Positions 49,266 to 57,513 of a stretch of 64,000 nucleotides of DNA are shown here, piece by piece. The DNA is from Sulfuritalea hydrogenivorans sk43H (GTDB lineage Bacteria > Pseudomonadota > Gammaproteobacteria > Burkholderiales > Rhodocyclaceae): the NCBI RefSeq assembly GCF_000828635.1, contig NZ_AP012547.1:372001-436000 (forward strand), read 5' to 3'. The notes below the pieces were generated by a model. It had not been told where the DNA came from. It was given only the letters and a program-made list of their open reading frames with translations, and did not search any database. Every line of letters starts with the position of its first letter. Within the stretch, counting starts at the first letter, position 1. Both the position numbers and the translations under genes were made by a program.

Positions 49266-50725
49266 GGGGTTTCTCCAAGGGGCAGGTGGACCACGAATTC
49301 GACCTTGCCGTCGATGTTTCTCGCCGTGATGCGGCCGTTCAGCTGTGTCACGATTTGATAAGTGACCCAGAGGCCGAGGCCGTGCCCGCCAGCGCGCGTG
49401 GAAGCGAATGGCTCGAACAGGTGGGCAAGCTGTTCTTCGCCGAGCAGGGCGCCGTCGTTGCGCACCACGATGGCCAGGCAGGTCTCCGAATCGTCTTTGC
49501 GCCCCAGCCAAAGGCTGACATGGCCGTCCTCGTCCGCGGCCTGCACGGCGTTGAGCAACAGGTTGATCAGTATCTGGCGCACCAGGCTGGCCGGCGCCGG
49601 CAATTCGGCCGGCATCGCGGCCGACCATTCAAGCTGAATGCGGCGCTTGCCGACCTGCGGCTGGATCAGGGTATGGATGTCTTCGAGGTCATGCAGGTTC
49701 AGTGGGCGCGCCTGCACCCTGGTTTGCACCAGCAGTGCGGCGACGGTGTCGCGAATCTGTGTCAGGCCGCGATCGATCAGATCCAGGCTGCGCAAGGCGC
49801 GCGGGTCGAGGTCGCGGCGCAGCTTGAGGGTATCCACCACCGTGATCAACCCGGCCAGCGGATTATTGATTTCATGGGCGATGCCGGCGGTGAGCTGGCC
49901 GATCGCGGCCAGCCGTTCCGACTTGACCACTTCGGCCTCCAGCGCCGCCTTGTCGCGCAGCGCCAGGGCCATCTGGTCGTAGGCCTCGAACAGTTGTCCG
50001 AGTTCGTCGTGGTAGGGATACAGGCCCGAGGGCAGCGGTTCCGGTGCCTTCTCCAGCATCAGGCCCATGCGCTGCGCCAGATCGACCAGCGGCGCCGACA
50101 TGCGGCTGCCCCAGTACCAGTTGATCGGAATCAGCACCGCCAGCACCAGCAGGCCGATGCCCAGCCCCTGCCAGATGGTGTCGATGAACCAGGGATGGAA
50201 TACCGATTTGGAATAACGCAGGACCAGATGCCCCAGTTGCGCATCCTTGTGCACCACGGGCAAGGCCAGGTAGAGGTAGTCGGAGTTCGCCGGCTCCAGT
50301 ACCAGTGGCCATTTCCTTTCGGGGGCGGCGTCGAGCCGCTCGTCGATCTGCCGCCAGTCGGCGCCCAGCGTGGCCGCCGCGGCGAGCATCGGCAGGGTTT
50401 CGGGATGGCTGGAAACGAACACCTTGCGGTCGCGTCCGAGTACCACGACGGCATCCACCTCGACCGGCGTCATGGCCGATTTCGCGCGTATCGGCGAGCG
50501 CACGATCTCGAAGGCGCGCCAGACGTCGTCGTGCAGCAGCGTCGGCGCCACGGTGTTGGCCAGCGTATGGGCGAGGTTCTCGGCGCTGACCACCACTGCG
50601 TTCTTCATGTCGTTGTAGGCGCGCGTCATCAGCGCGGCGCCGACGGCGAAGATCGACAGGCCGATCAGGAACGAGGTCCACAGCGGAATCTTGTGGCGAA
50701 AGGAGAGATTGAACAGCCAGCGCAT
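49244..50725 (-). CDS. Membrane histidine kinase (second system)
   Basis: A 493-residue kinase with a helix near 12-33, a periplasmic domain (LLHDDVWRAFEIVRSP like its paralogue), a second helix near 190-212, HAMP, and HisKA/HATPase (GIAHEINNPLAGLI; GHGLGLWVTYQIV). The start overlaps the stop of the PhnD-like gene (ATGA). Same design and order as 42026. Confidence 0.88.
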   Translation of the reverse strand: MRWLFNLSFRHKIPLWTSFLIGLSIFAVGAALMTRAYNDMKNAVVVSAENLAHTLANTVAPTLLHDDVWRAFEIVRSPIRAKSAMTPVEVDAVVVLGRDRKVFVSSHPETLPMLAAAATLGADWRQIDERLDAAPERKWPLVLEPANSDYLYLALPVVHKDAQLGHLVLRYSKSVFHPWFIDTIWQGLGIGLLVLAVLIPINWYWGSRMSAPLVDLAQRMGLMLEKAPEPLPSGLYPYHDELGQLFEAYDQMALALRDKAALEAEVVKSERLAAIGQLTAGIAHEINNPLAGLITVVDTLKLRRDLDPRALRSLDLIDRGLTQIRDTVAALLVQTRVQARPLNLHDLEDIHTLIQPQVGKRRIQLEWSAAMPAELPAPASLVRQILINLLLNAVQAADEDGHVSLWLGRKDDSETCLAIVVRNDGALLGEEQLAHLFEPFASTRAGGHGLGLWVTYQIVTQLNGRITARNIDGKVEFVVHLPLGETPCSTASH

Positions 50726-51618
50726 CAGGCTTCGCCGAAGGCGCGCATCATGCGCGCCACGCCGTCGTACAGCGCCGGGCTGCCGGCGGTGAAGCCGTCC
50801 AGGTGCAGGCGGGCCAGCAGCTTGCGTCCGGCCTCCGTCTTCGCCGTGCCGATCAGGTGGTTCTGCATCTGCCGAAAGTCGGCGGCGCTTACCGAGCGAT
50901 GGCTGACGAAGGGCGGAAAGCCATACTCCGGCGAGCGCCACACCACGCGCGTTCGCGCGGTCACGGTCGGCTCCACATGCGCCAGCGTCTCCCATATGTA
51001 GCTATCCACGGCACCGCCCTGCGCCAGCCCGGTGGCCACCGCCTCCACCACCTTGCGGTGCGACCAGGTGAAAAAGGTCTTGCGAAAGTAGGTCGCGGGG
51101 TCGCGGCCGAGTTGGCGGACTTCATAGCGTGGCGACAGATAGCCGGTATTTGAATACGGGTCGGCGTACGCAAAGATCGAGCCGGCCAGGTCGGCCATCG
51201 AGCGCGTCGTGGTGTTGTCCTTGTGCACGATCAGGTAGGAGCGGTAGTGCGGTCGCCCCTGGTAGAGCGGCACCGCCAGCAGGCGCACGGTGTCCTTCAG
51301 ATGCAGGTAGGGGTAATCGCAGACCCAGGCGAATTCGAGTTTTTCCAGTTGCAGCAGGTCCATGGTTTCGCGGTAGCTGTCGCGCTGCACGAACTCCACG
51401 GGGCGGTTCAGCGAGGCGGCCATGAATTCGCGCCATTCGTCGAGCAGGCCATGCTGGTCGTGCAGGAAGGCCGGCGTCATGCCGACGCGAATTCGCCCGG
51501 CGGCTGCCTGTGACTTGCGGGTAAGCCCGACCAGAGCGGCGGCGGCGATGCATCCGCCTTGTATCAGCCACTGGCGGCGGTTACGGTTTGGTAACGGGAT
51601 TCTCATGTCCGGATGCAT
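50725..51618 (-). CDS. PhnD-like periplasmic oxyanion-sensing protein (second system)
   Basis: A 297-residue paralogue of the protein at 41151 with a Tat-like leader (RRQWLIQGGCIAAAAL) and the same binding-protein motifs (IRVGMTPAFLHDQ, LEKLEFAWVCDYPY, FFTWSHRKVVEAV). It is divergent from the ArrA-like operon, as the first is divergent from the other molybdoenzyme operon, so it probably senses arsenate, arsenite or a related oxyanion. A GGAG box precedes the ATG at 51616-51618. Confidence 0.85.
   Translation of the reverse strand: MHPDMRIPLPNRNRRQWLIQGGCIAAAALVGLTRKSQAAAGRIRVGMTPAFLHDQHGLLDEWREFMAASLNRPVEFVQRDSYRETMDLLQLEKLEFAWVCDYPYLHLKDTVRLLAVPLYQGRPHYRSYLIVHKDNTTTRSMADLAGSIFAYADPYSNTGYLSPRYEVRQLGRDPATYFRKTFFTWSHRKVVEAVATGLAQGGAVDSYIWETLAHVEPTVTARTRVVWRSPEYGFPPFVSHRSVSAADFRQMQNHLIGTAKTEAGRKLLARLHLDGFTAGSPALYDGVARMMRAFGEA
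51580..51595. promoter_or_regulatory. Regulator site 3: GTTACG-N4-GGTAAC
   Basis: GTTACG (51580-51585) and GGTAAC (51590-51595) flank GTTT, inside the first codons of the PhnD-like gene. It matches the sites at 41.0 kb and lies about 140 bases upstream of the sigma-54 candidate at 51733. Confidence 0.65.
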
Positions 51619-51631
51619 GGAGGTCTCCTCG

Positions 51632-51647
51632 GTTACGGTGTGGTAAC
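51632..51647. promoter_or_regulatory. Regulator site 4: GTTACG-N4-GGTAAC
   Basis: GTTACG (51632-51637) and GGTAAC (51642-51647) flank GTGT. It is 52 bases from site 3 (five helical turns) and 86 bases upstream of the -24 element at 51733. Confidence 0.7.
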
Positions 51648-51732
51648 TATCTTAACCGGTTTCTGCCGCCGGTCCGTCCCTGCTCGCCCGCATGCGAGCC
51701 CAAGCTCCTGATGCTGCGGGGTTTGACTCCGA

Positions 51733-51748
51733 TGGCATGGTTCTCGCA
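51733..51748 (+). promoter_or_regulatory. Candidate sigma-54 promoter of the ArrA-like operon
   Basis: TGGCATGGTTCTCGCA has GG and GC in -24/-12 spacing with two mismatches to consensus. It would give a leader of about 285 bases before the catalytic gene. Its relation to sites 3 and 4 mirrors that of the other molybdoenzyme operon. Confidence 0.55.
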
Positions 51749-51856
51749 GATCGACAGGCAAGAGCATGTCGAGGCCGATGTCGTGAATCCTTCATTTCTC
51801 CCCATCCGAAATCTCCGTGACGCGCCAGGCGCCGTGCAGGCCGCGCTGTCCCGGAC

Positions 51857-51879
51857 GCCGTACCGCCAGCGCCGACTTT
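51857..51879 (+). repeat. Dispersed 23-bp repeat, copy 11
   Basis: Full core CGCCAGCGCCGACT in the long leader of the ArrA-like operon, in operon orientation. Confidence 0.8.
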
Positions 51880-51940
51880 CGGCAATGACTGATCGCCGTT
51901 CGTGCGGGCAGCGGAACGGGCTGATCGCGACCTGCTTCAG

Positions 51941-51956
51941 GTTACCGAGTAGTAAC
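51941..51956. promoter_or_regulatory. Regulator-like site 5: GTTACC-N4-AGTAAC
   Basis: A further GTTAC-N6-GTAAC dyad, with the inner base pair off (C opposite A), lying 75 bases before the ArrA-like gene and downstream of the sigma-54 candidate. It could repress, or belong to another promoter not recognised. Confidence 0.5.
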
Positions 51957-52030
51957 GCCAATTCGAGGCCGACACCGGGCGTCGGGGGGACAGATTTCAA
52001 ATTGATCGAATACCGATACAGGAGGCAGTC

Positions 52031-54583
52031 ATGAAATTGACAAGACGTGAGTTCATCAGGGCGTCGGCCGCATCCGCGGCCTGGATGCTCGGCGCCAACG
52101 CGTTGGCGGCCGACAAGCCGAAGGCCGCGCCCATGCCGTTCAAGAATGCGCTGATCCCGCGCAAGGCGCGGTCCAGCACACCGGCCAAGGGCGAATGGAT
52201 AGCCAGTACCTGCCAGGGCTGCACCCAGTGGTGCGCGATCCAGCTGTACGTGTCGGGGGGGCGCGCAACCCGCGTGCGCGGCAACGAGATTTCCAAGAGC
52301 AACCACGGTTACGTCTGCCCGCGCGGCCACCTGATTCCGCAGCAGACCTACGATCCGGATCGCGTCAAGGTGCCGCTGAAGCGCACCAATCCGCTCAAGG
52401 GGCGCGGCATCGATCCCAAGTTCGTGCCGATCAGCTGGGACGAGGCGATGAACATCGTCGCCGACAAGATGCTCGAACTGCGCAACGCCGGCGAGCCCGA
52501 AAAGCTGATGTACATGCGCGGCCGCTACGGTCCGCTATCGCAGGAACTGCTCTACGGCACGCTGCCGAAGATTTTCGGAACCGGCCAGTACTTCTCGCAC
52601 AGCGCGATCTGCGCCGAAGCAGAAAAGATGGGCCCGGGGCTGACCCAGGGTTTCTACGGCTATCGTGACTACGATCTCGAAAAAACCAATTGCCTGGTGA
52701 TCTGGGGCTGCGACCCGTTGGCGTCCAACCGTCAGGTACCGAATACCATTCATCGCTTCCATGAGATCGTTGCGCGCGGCACGGTGATCGCGGTTGATCC
52801 GCGCCTGTCGAACGCCGCCGCCAAGGCCCACGAGTGGCTGCCGGTCAAGCCCGGCACCGACGGCGCGCTGGCCGGCGCCATCGCCCATGTGATCCTCACC
52901 GAAGGCCTGTGGAACAGGGAATTCGTCGGCGACTTCAAGGACGGCAAGAACCTCTTCGTCGCCGGTGAAATGGTGGACGAAGCCGCCTTCGTCGAGAAGG
53001 AAACCTCGGGTCTGGTCAAGTGGTGGAACCTCGAACTCAAGGACCGCACGCCGGCCTTTGGCGAAAAGGAATCGCTGATTCCTGCCGACCAGATCCTCCG
53101 CGTCGCGCGCGCCATGGGCAAGGCCGCGCCCAACACCGCAGTCTGGATGGGCCCCGGTGCGGCGATGATGCCTCGCGGCACCTATGCCGCCATGGCCGTG
53201 TATGCGCTGAACGGCCTGATGGGTTCGATTGACGTCGTTGTTCTGGAAGGCGCCCCGGGCGCGCCGCTCAACAAATTCCCCAGCACCGAGAAGTTCATCG
53301 ATGAAGTCGCCAAGAAAGGCAGCAAGACAGGCAAGAAACTCGACGGTCGTGGCGAAAAGAACATGCCCGCCCTGATGGGTTCCGCGATGAACAACGTGCC
53401 CAACAACCTGCTCAAGGACCCGGGTGCGGTCAAGGTCATGCTTGCCTCCTGGAACAACTACAACCATTCCGCAACAGGCGCGAGTCGCTGGGACGAGGTC
53501 ATGGCCAAGGTGCCCTTCTTCGCCCACATGGTCACCAACCCGTCGGAAATGACCCAGTTTGCCGACATCGTGCTGCCGTCCACCCACAACACGACCGAGG
53601 GCTGGAACATCATCACCAACGGCAGCAACGGCTACAGCTATGCCTCGATCCAGCAGAATCCGATCAAGCGCGTGTTCGACGTCAAGCAGGAAGAAAACGA
53701 GGTGGTGTGGCTGCTGGCGCAGAAGCTGAAGGCCAAAGGTTTCCCCAATCTGGCTGACTACTACGACACGATCAAGGATCCCGAGACCGGCAAGGCGGCG
53801 ACCAATGAACTGGAGTTCGCCGAGATCACAACGAGGTTCCTCAGCGCGCCGATCTGGATGGCCAAGGAAGCGCCGAAGGGCGACGCCCAGATCAAGGGCT
53901 GGGCCGAGTTCAAGGCCAAGGGCATGTTCCACGGCCCGCGCTACACGCCGAAGAAGGGCTGGGGCGGCAAGTTCAAGAGCGAGACCAGGAAATTCGAGTT
54001 CTACAGCGCGACGCTCAAAAAGCGTCTGGGGGAGCATGCCAAGAAGCATGAGACCACCACCGACGACATCCTCACTGTCAGTGGCTATACGGCGCGCGGC
54101 GACCTCGCCTTCGTGCCGCACTATGAAGTTCCGAAGCGCAACGGCAGTCTGGAGGAGTTCCCCTTCACCTTCATCGACTACAAGTCGCGCCTGAACCGCG
54201 AAGGCCGCTCGCAGAACCTTCCTTGGTATCAGGAGTTCAAGAAGGTCGATCCGGGCGATGTGTCCTGGGGCGACGTGGTCAAGATGAATCCGGCCGACGG
54301 CGCCAGGCTGGGCCTGAAGACTGGCGACAAGGTCACCATCACCTCGCAGGCGGGTTCCATCACGGTCGATCTCAAGCTGTGGGAGGGTGTGCGTCCCGGC
54401 ACCGTGGCCAAGTGCTACGGCCAGGGCCACTGGGCCTACGGCCGCGTGGCGACCAAGGACTATGCCAAGGCAGTGCCACTGGGCGGCAACAACAACACGA
54501 TACTGGTCGATGACCTCGACCGCTTGAGCGGCTCCACGGCGCGCAACGGCGGCTTCACCGGCGTGCGGATCACCAAGGCCTGA
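52031..54583 (+). CDS. arrA: ArrA/ArxA-clade molybdopterin oxidoreductase catalytic subunit
   Basis: An 850-residue periplasmic enzyme with a Tat leader (RREFIR). The cluster motif is complete: Cys61-x2-Cys64-x3-Cys68-x27-Cys96. The Mo ligand is Cys194 (SAICAEAEK). The stretches MRGRYGP, HSAICAEAEKMGPGL, YGYRDYDL, AAKAHEWLPVKPGTDGAL and FVGDFKDGKNLF closely follow respiratory arsenate reductase ArrA and the related arsenite oxidase ArxA as I know them. Arg165, Lys199 and Tyr211 fall where ArrA keeps arsenate-binding residues. The absence of an NrfD gene fits ArrAB more than ArxABC. Direction of the reaction is inferred. Confidence 0.75.
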   Translation: MKLTRREFIRASAASAAWMLGANALAADKPKAAPMPFKNALIPRKARSSTPAKGEWIASTCQGCTQWCAIQLYVSGGRATRVRGNEISKSNHGYVCPRGHLIPQQTYDPDRVKVPLKRTNPLKGRGIDPKFVPISWDEAMNIVADKMLELRNAGEPEKLMYMRGRYGPLSQELLYGTLPKIFGTGQYFSHSAICAEAEKMGPGLTQGFYGYRDYDLEKTNCLVIWGCDPLASNRQVPNTIHRFHEIVARGTVIAVDPRLSNAAAKAHEWLPVKPGTDGALAGAIAHVILTEGLWNREFVGDFKDGKNLFVAGEMVDEAAFVEKETSGLVKWWNLELKDRTPAFGEKESLIPADQILRVARAMGKAAPNTAVWMGPGAAMMPRGTYAAMAVYALNGLMGSIDVVVLEGAPGAPLNKFPSTEKFIDEVAKKGSKTGKKLDGRGEKNMPALMGSAMNNVPNNLLKDPGAVKVMLASWNNYNHSATGASRWDEVMAKVPFFAHMVTNPSEMTQFADIVLPSTHNTTEGWNIITNGSNGYSYASIQQNPIKRVFDVKQEENEVVWLLAQKLKAKGFPNLADYYDTIKDPETGKAATNELEFAEITTRFLSAPIWMAKEAPKGDAQIKGWAEFKAKGMFHGPRYTPKKGWGGKFKSETRKFEFYSATLKKRLGEHAKKHETTTDDILTVSGYTARGDLAFVPHYEVPKRNGSLEEFPFTFIDYKSRLNREGRSQNLPWYQEFKKVDPGDVSWGDVVKMNPADGARLGLKTGDKVTITSQAGSITVDLKLWEGVRPGTVAKCYGQGHWAYGRVATKDYAKAVPLGGNNNTILVDDLDRLSGSTARNGGFTGVRITKA

Positions 54584-54603
54584 GCGCCGCGGACAAGGAG
54601 AAC

Positions 54604-55407
54604 ATGATGAAACTAGGAATGGTTATCGATCTGTCGCGTTGTGTCGGTTGCGGCGCTTGCGCCTTTGCCTGCAAGACCGAGAACAACACGCGCAACCGCG
54701 CCAACGGCCAAAGTCACAACTGGGCCGATTTCCTGATGCACAGCGAGGGCACGTTTCCCAACACCCGTCATATGGTGATACCGGTGTTGTGCAACCACTG
54801 CGACGAGCCGCCCTGCATCAAGATCTGCCCGGGCAATCCGGAGAAGGCCGGCCCCGGCAAACCCTACAAGGCCCTGTTCAAGACGCCGGAAGGCATCACC
54901 CTGCACAACCCGGAACTCTGCGTCGGTTGCGGCGACTGCCAGACCAAGAACGGCTGTCCCTACAGCCACGAGAAGCTCGACGCCAAGAGCCTTACCGGCG
55001 AGACCTACAGCGTGATCAGCCTCAACGCGGCGGAAGACGAGCCCCAGCCGTTCTGGGCCGACAAGACCTCGGCGATTCCGGGCTGCACGTCATCGGGCGC
55101 GGAAGTGGCGGCCAGGGCCGGCGCACGGGTTCCGGCGATGAACGACTGGCAGGGCGGCGAGTTGAAGGCGATCCGTTCGGACGACGTCGTCGAGAAGTGC
55201 ACCTTCTGCTACCACCGTGTGAGCAACGGCCTGCAACCGGCCTGCGTCGAGGTCTGTCCGTCCCAGGCGCGCATCTTCGGCGACCAGCAGGATCCGGCCA
55301 GCAAGATTTCTCAGATACTGAAGACAGAAAAGTCCTTCCGCTTGCAGGAAGAGAAAGGGACCAAGCCCAATGTGCACTACATCGGCAAGTACAGTCCCCG
55401 TGCGTGA
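54604..55407 (+). CDS. arrB: Four-cluster ferredoxin subunit of the ArrA-like enzyme
   Basis: A 267-residue ferredoxin (MKLGMVIDLSRCVGCGACAF start) with Cys groups CVGCGACAFACK, CNHCDEPPCIKICP, CVGCGDCQTKNGCP and CTFCYHR with PACVEVCP for four [4Fe-4S] clusters. It carries electrons from a cytochrome to the catalytic subunit. A Pro/Ala-rich insertion between the third and fourth groups makes it longer than usual. It follows the catalytic gene by 20 bases. Confidence 0.85.
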   Translation: MMKLGMVIDLSRCVGCGACAFACKTENNTRNRANGQSHNWADFLMHSEGTFPNTRHMVIPVLCNHCDEPPCIKICPGNPEKAGPGKPYKALFKTPEGITLHNPELCVGCGDCQTKNGCPYSHEKLDAKSLTGETYSVISLNAAEDEPQPFWADKTSAIPGCTSSGAEVAARAGARVPAMNDWQGGELKAIRSDDVVEKCTFCYHRVSNGLQPACVEVCPSQARIFGDQQDPASKISQILKTEKSFRLQEEKGTKPNVHYIGKYSPRA

Positions 55408-55416
55408 AATAGAGAC

Positions 55417-55440
55417 GGGGGCCGGCTTCGGCCGGCCTCT
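55417..55440 (+). terminator. TTCG-tetraloop hairpin after the ferredoxin gene
   Basis: A ten-pair stem (two G-U) closed by C(TTCG)G, an extra-stable tetraloop. It lies between ferredoxin and chaperone genes and is followed by only a short T-rich stretch. Likely an attenuator or RNA-protecting hairpin. Confidence 0.6.
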
Positions 55441-55453
55441 TTCAGGAGTCGCA

Positions 55454-56116
55454 ATGATCGACTATGTCACCGGAGTCACCGGGGCGCGCGAGGATCTATG
55501 CCGATATCTCGCGGCCTGCTATTGCGAACCCAGCACTGTTTTCAGCGAAGAGCTCCTGTTCGATTCCATGGCGGCCGCGGCAAGCGCCATCGATTCCGGC
55601 CTCGCCGACTCCGCGCGCAAGCTGGGCGCAGCGTTTGTGGCGCAGGACCTGGAAACGTTGCTGGTCGACTACACGGCGCTGTTCATCGGACCTTCGCAAC
55701 CCAGGGCCATGCCCTATGCGTCGTTCTGGCTGACCGACGACCAGTCGATGCGGCATGAGGCGACAATGGGGGTGCTCGATTTCTACGAGCAGGGCGGCTT
55801 CGAGGTCAGCGAGGAGCTTCACGAATTGCCGGATCACGTAGCAGTGGAGCTGGAATTTCTCTATGCGCTGATCTTCGCGCAGAACCAGGTGCAACCCGAA
55901 GGCGATGCCGAGGACGCGGCGGCGGCCAGTGCGCTGCATCGCCGCTTTGCCAGCGAACACATGAGCACCTGGATCGGGCCGTTCGCCGCCGCGGTCGGCT
56001 CGGGCGCCGAGACCGCGTTTTACCGCGAACTGGCCGCGCTCACCGAGCGTTTCGTGCGGCTTGAGGCCGCATGGGCGCCAACTGCAGGCGTTCCGGAAAA
56101 TGGCCGGCCCAACTGA
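55454..56116 (+). CDS. TorD/DmsD-family chaperone of the ArrA-like enzyme
   Basis: A 220-residue all-helical protein. LLVDYTALFIGPSQPRAMPYAS and ELPDHVAVELEFLYALI are TorD hallmarks. It should hold the Tat leader and help insert the molybdenum cofactor of the catalytic subunit (52031). CAGGAG precedes the ATG at a normal distance. Confidence 0.85.
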   Translation: MIDYVTGVTGAREDLCRYLAACYCEPSTVFSEELLFDSMAAAASAIDSGLADSARKLGAAFVAQDLETLLVDYTALFIGPSQPRAMPYASFWLTDDQSMRHEATMGVLDFYEQGGFEVSEELHELPDHVAVELEFLYALIFAQNQVQPEGDAEDAAAASALHRRFASEHMSTWIGPFAAAVGSGAETAFYRELAALTERFVRLEAAWAPTAGVPENGRPN

Positions 56117-56140
56117 ACTCCGTTCAGGGAGACAGCATCA

Positions 56141-56956
56141 ATGGCACCCCCGTTAGCCATGCGCGAGTCAGTACGCGAACAATGTCTGGGCGACGTCTGG
56201 AGCAACGACCTCAACGACGTCTTTGCCGACGTCGCGCCCTATTACGACCGCGCGAACAACATTGCGGCCCTCGGCCAGTTCGGCAACTTCCTGCGGCGTT
56301 TCATGCAGCAGGTGGATTTGCAGCCGGGGCAGAAGGTGCTCGATGTCTGCGCCGGCACCAACGCCATCGGCATCGCCCTGCTCACGCGTGAGCCGACACT
56401 TGACGTGCATGCCATGGACCGCAGCGCGGAGATGCAGACCGTGGGGCAGCAGAATGCCACGGCGCTGGGCTTCCAGATCAAGAGCACCATCGGCGACGTG
56501 CATACGCTGCCCTTCCCGGACAATCATTTCGATGTCGCCACCCTGCAATTTGCCTCGCGCCACCTGCGCGTGCGCGAGGTATTTACCGAGATATTGCGGG
56601 TACTCAAGCCCGGCGGGCATTTCCACCATTCCGACATGTTGCGGCCACGAAACGTGATCGTGAAGAATTTCTACTACGCCTATTTGCGAGGGTGTCTTGG
56701 ATTGACGGGGCTGATTGTCGGCAGTGGTCCGGCGGCGGTGAGGGCCAAGCAGTACTTCATGGACGCTCTGGAGCTGTTCTACACCGCCGAAGAGCTGTCG
56801 ATCGTGCTGCGCGAACTGGGCTTTGTCGAGGTGACCGTGGATATGGTGTTCCACGGGATGCTGGGCTTCCATCGCGCGGTGAAGCCGGCGGCCAGAGACG
56901 CCGATGCCGCGAGTGCGGGCGCGGGGGAAACATGCCTGGATGTAGGAATCGTCTGA
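56141..56956 (+). CDS. UbiE/MenG-like quinone methyltransferase, copy 2
   Basis: A 271-residue paralogue of the protein at 45023, with the same SAM motif (VLDVCAGTNAIGIALL) and an identical central block. The C-terminal tail differs (AARDADAASAGAGETC). It lies inside the ArrA-like operon, so quinone tailoring for that respiration is a reasonable inference. An unusual place for a quinone biosynthesis gene. Confidence 0.75.
   Translation: MAPPLAMRESVREQCLGDVWSNDLNDVFADVAPYYDRANNIAALGQFGNFLRRFMQQVDLQPGQKVLDVCAGTNAIGIALLTREPTLDVHAMDRSAEMQTVGQQNATALGFQIKSTIGDVHTLPFPDNHFDVATLQFASRHLRVREVFTEILRVLKPGGHFHHSDMLRPRNVIVKNFYYAYLRGCLGLTGLIVGSGPAAVRAKQYFMDALELFYTAEELSIVLRELGFVEVTVDMVFHGMLGFHRAVKPAARDADAASAGAGETCLDVGIV
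56402..56537 (+). repeat. 136-base tract identical to 45287-45422
   Basis: Partner of the identical tract in the first methyltransferase gene. Confidence 0.85.
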
Positions 56957-57064
56957 TTGACATGGGGTATTCGCGCGGACTAACGTTCCGCGGGAGTATT
57001 CTGCATGTCGAGGTAGTGCCGGCCGGGGCCGGGAGTTCATTTCAACTTTAACTGGAGTCTTGCC

Positions 57065-57409
57065 ATGAAAATCCATACCACTCTCGTGCTGACCGGGTCG
57101 CTGGTTGTTGCCCTTGCCGGAATTGCACCGGCCCATGCCCAGGTCGACGAAGCGGCGGCGCAGGCGCTGGCCAAGAAGAACGACTGCTTCAAGTGTCATG
57201 CCGTAGACAAGACCAAGAAGGGTCCCTCCTACAAGAAAATCGCCGCCAAGTACAAGGAAAAGAAACTCGGCGAGAAGGAGGCCATCAAGCAGATGACCAC
57301 CTCCCCCAAGGTCAAGCTTGAAGACGGCACCGAAGAAGACCACAAGAACATCGAGACCAGGGACCCGAAGGAGCTGAGCAACCTGGCGCAGTGGATCCTT
57401 TCGCGCTGA
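57065..57409 (+). CDS. Small secreted cytochrome c, copy 1
   Basis: A 114-residue protein with a signal peptide (cleavage near AHA-QV) and one haem site CFKCH followed by DKTKKGPSYKKIA, typical of class-I cytochrome c. The C-terminal helix LSNLAQWILS is present. It is rich in Lys and would dock to acidic partners. Close paralogue at 59586 (both keep KNDCFKCHA or RNDCFKCHA). Likely electron carrier to the ArrA-like complex. Confidence 0.88.
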   Translation: MKIHTTLVLTGSLVVALAGIAPAHAQVDEAAAQALAKKNDCFKCHAVDKTKKGPSYKKIAAKYKEKKLGEKEAIKQMTTSPKVKLEDGTEEDHKNIETRDPKELSNLAQWILSR

Positions 57410-57454
57410 CCTAGCCACGTTTGCCGGGAGTTCGTCGAGGGGCACCGGCATGAT

Positions 57455-57482
57455 CGGCAACGGCCGCCTGCGGCCGTTGCCG
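57455..57482 (+). terminator. Perfect 13-bp hairpin before the nine-haem gene
   Basis: CGGCAACGGCCGC (57455-57467) and its reverse complement (57470-57482) flank CT. No T-run follows. An intercistronic processing or stability hairpin is likely. Confidence 0.6.
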
Positions 57483-57513
57483 GAAATACAACGACTCACG
57501 GGGAACGGACATC

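Noticed and set aside
56957-56992. TTGACA and a six-base dyad upstream of the first small cytochrome
   Set aside because: No acceptable -10 box at the right distance, and the dyad is short with a seven-base loop.
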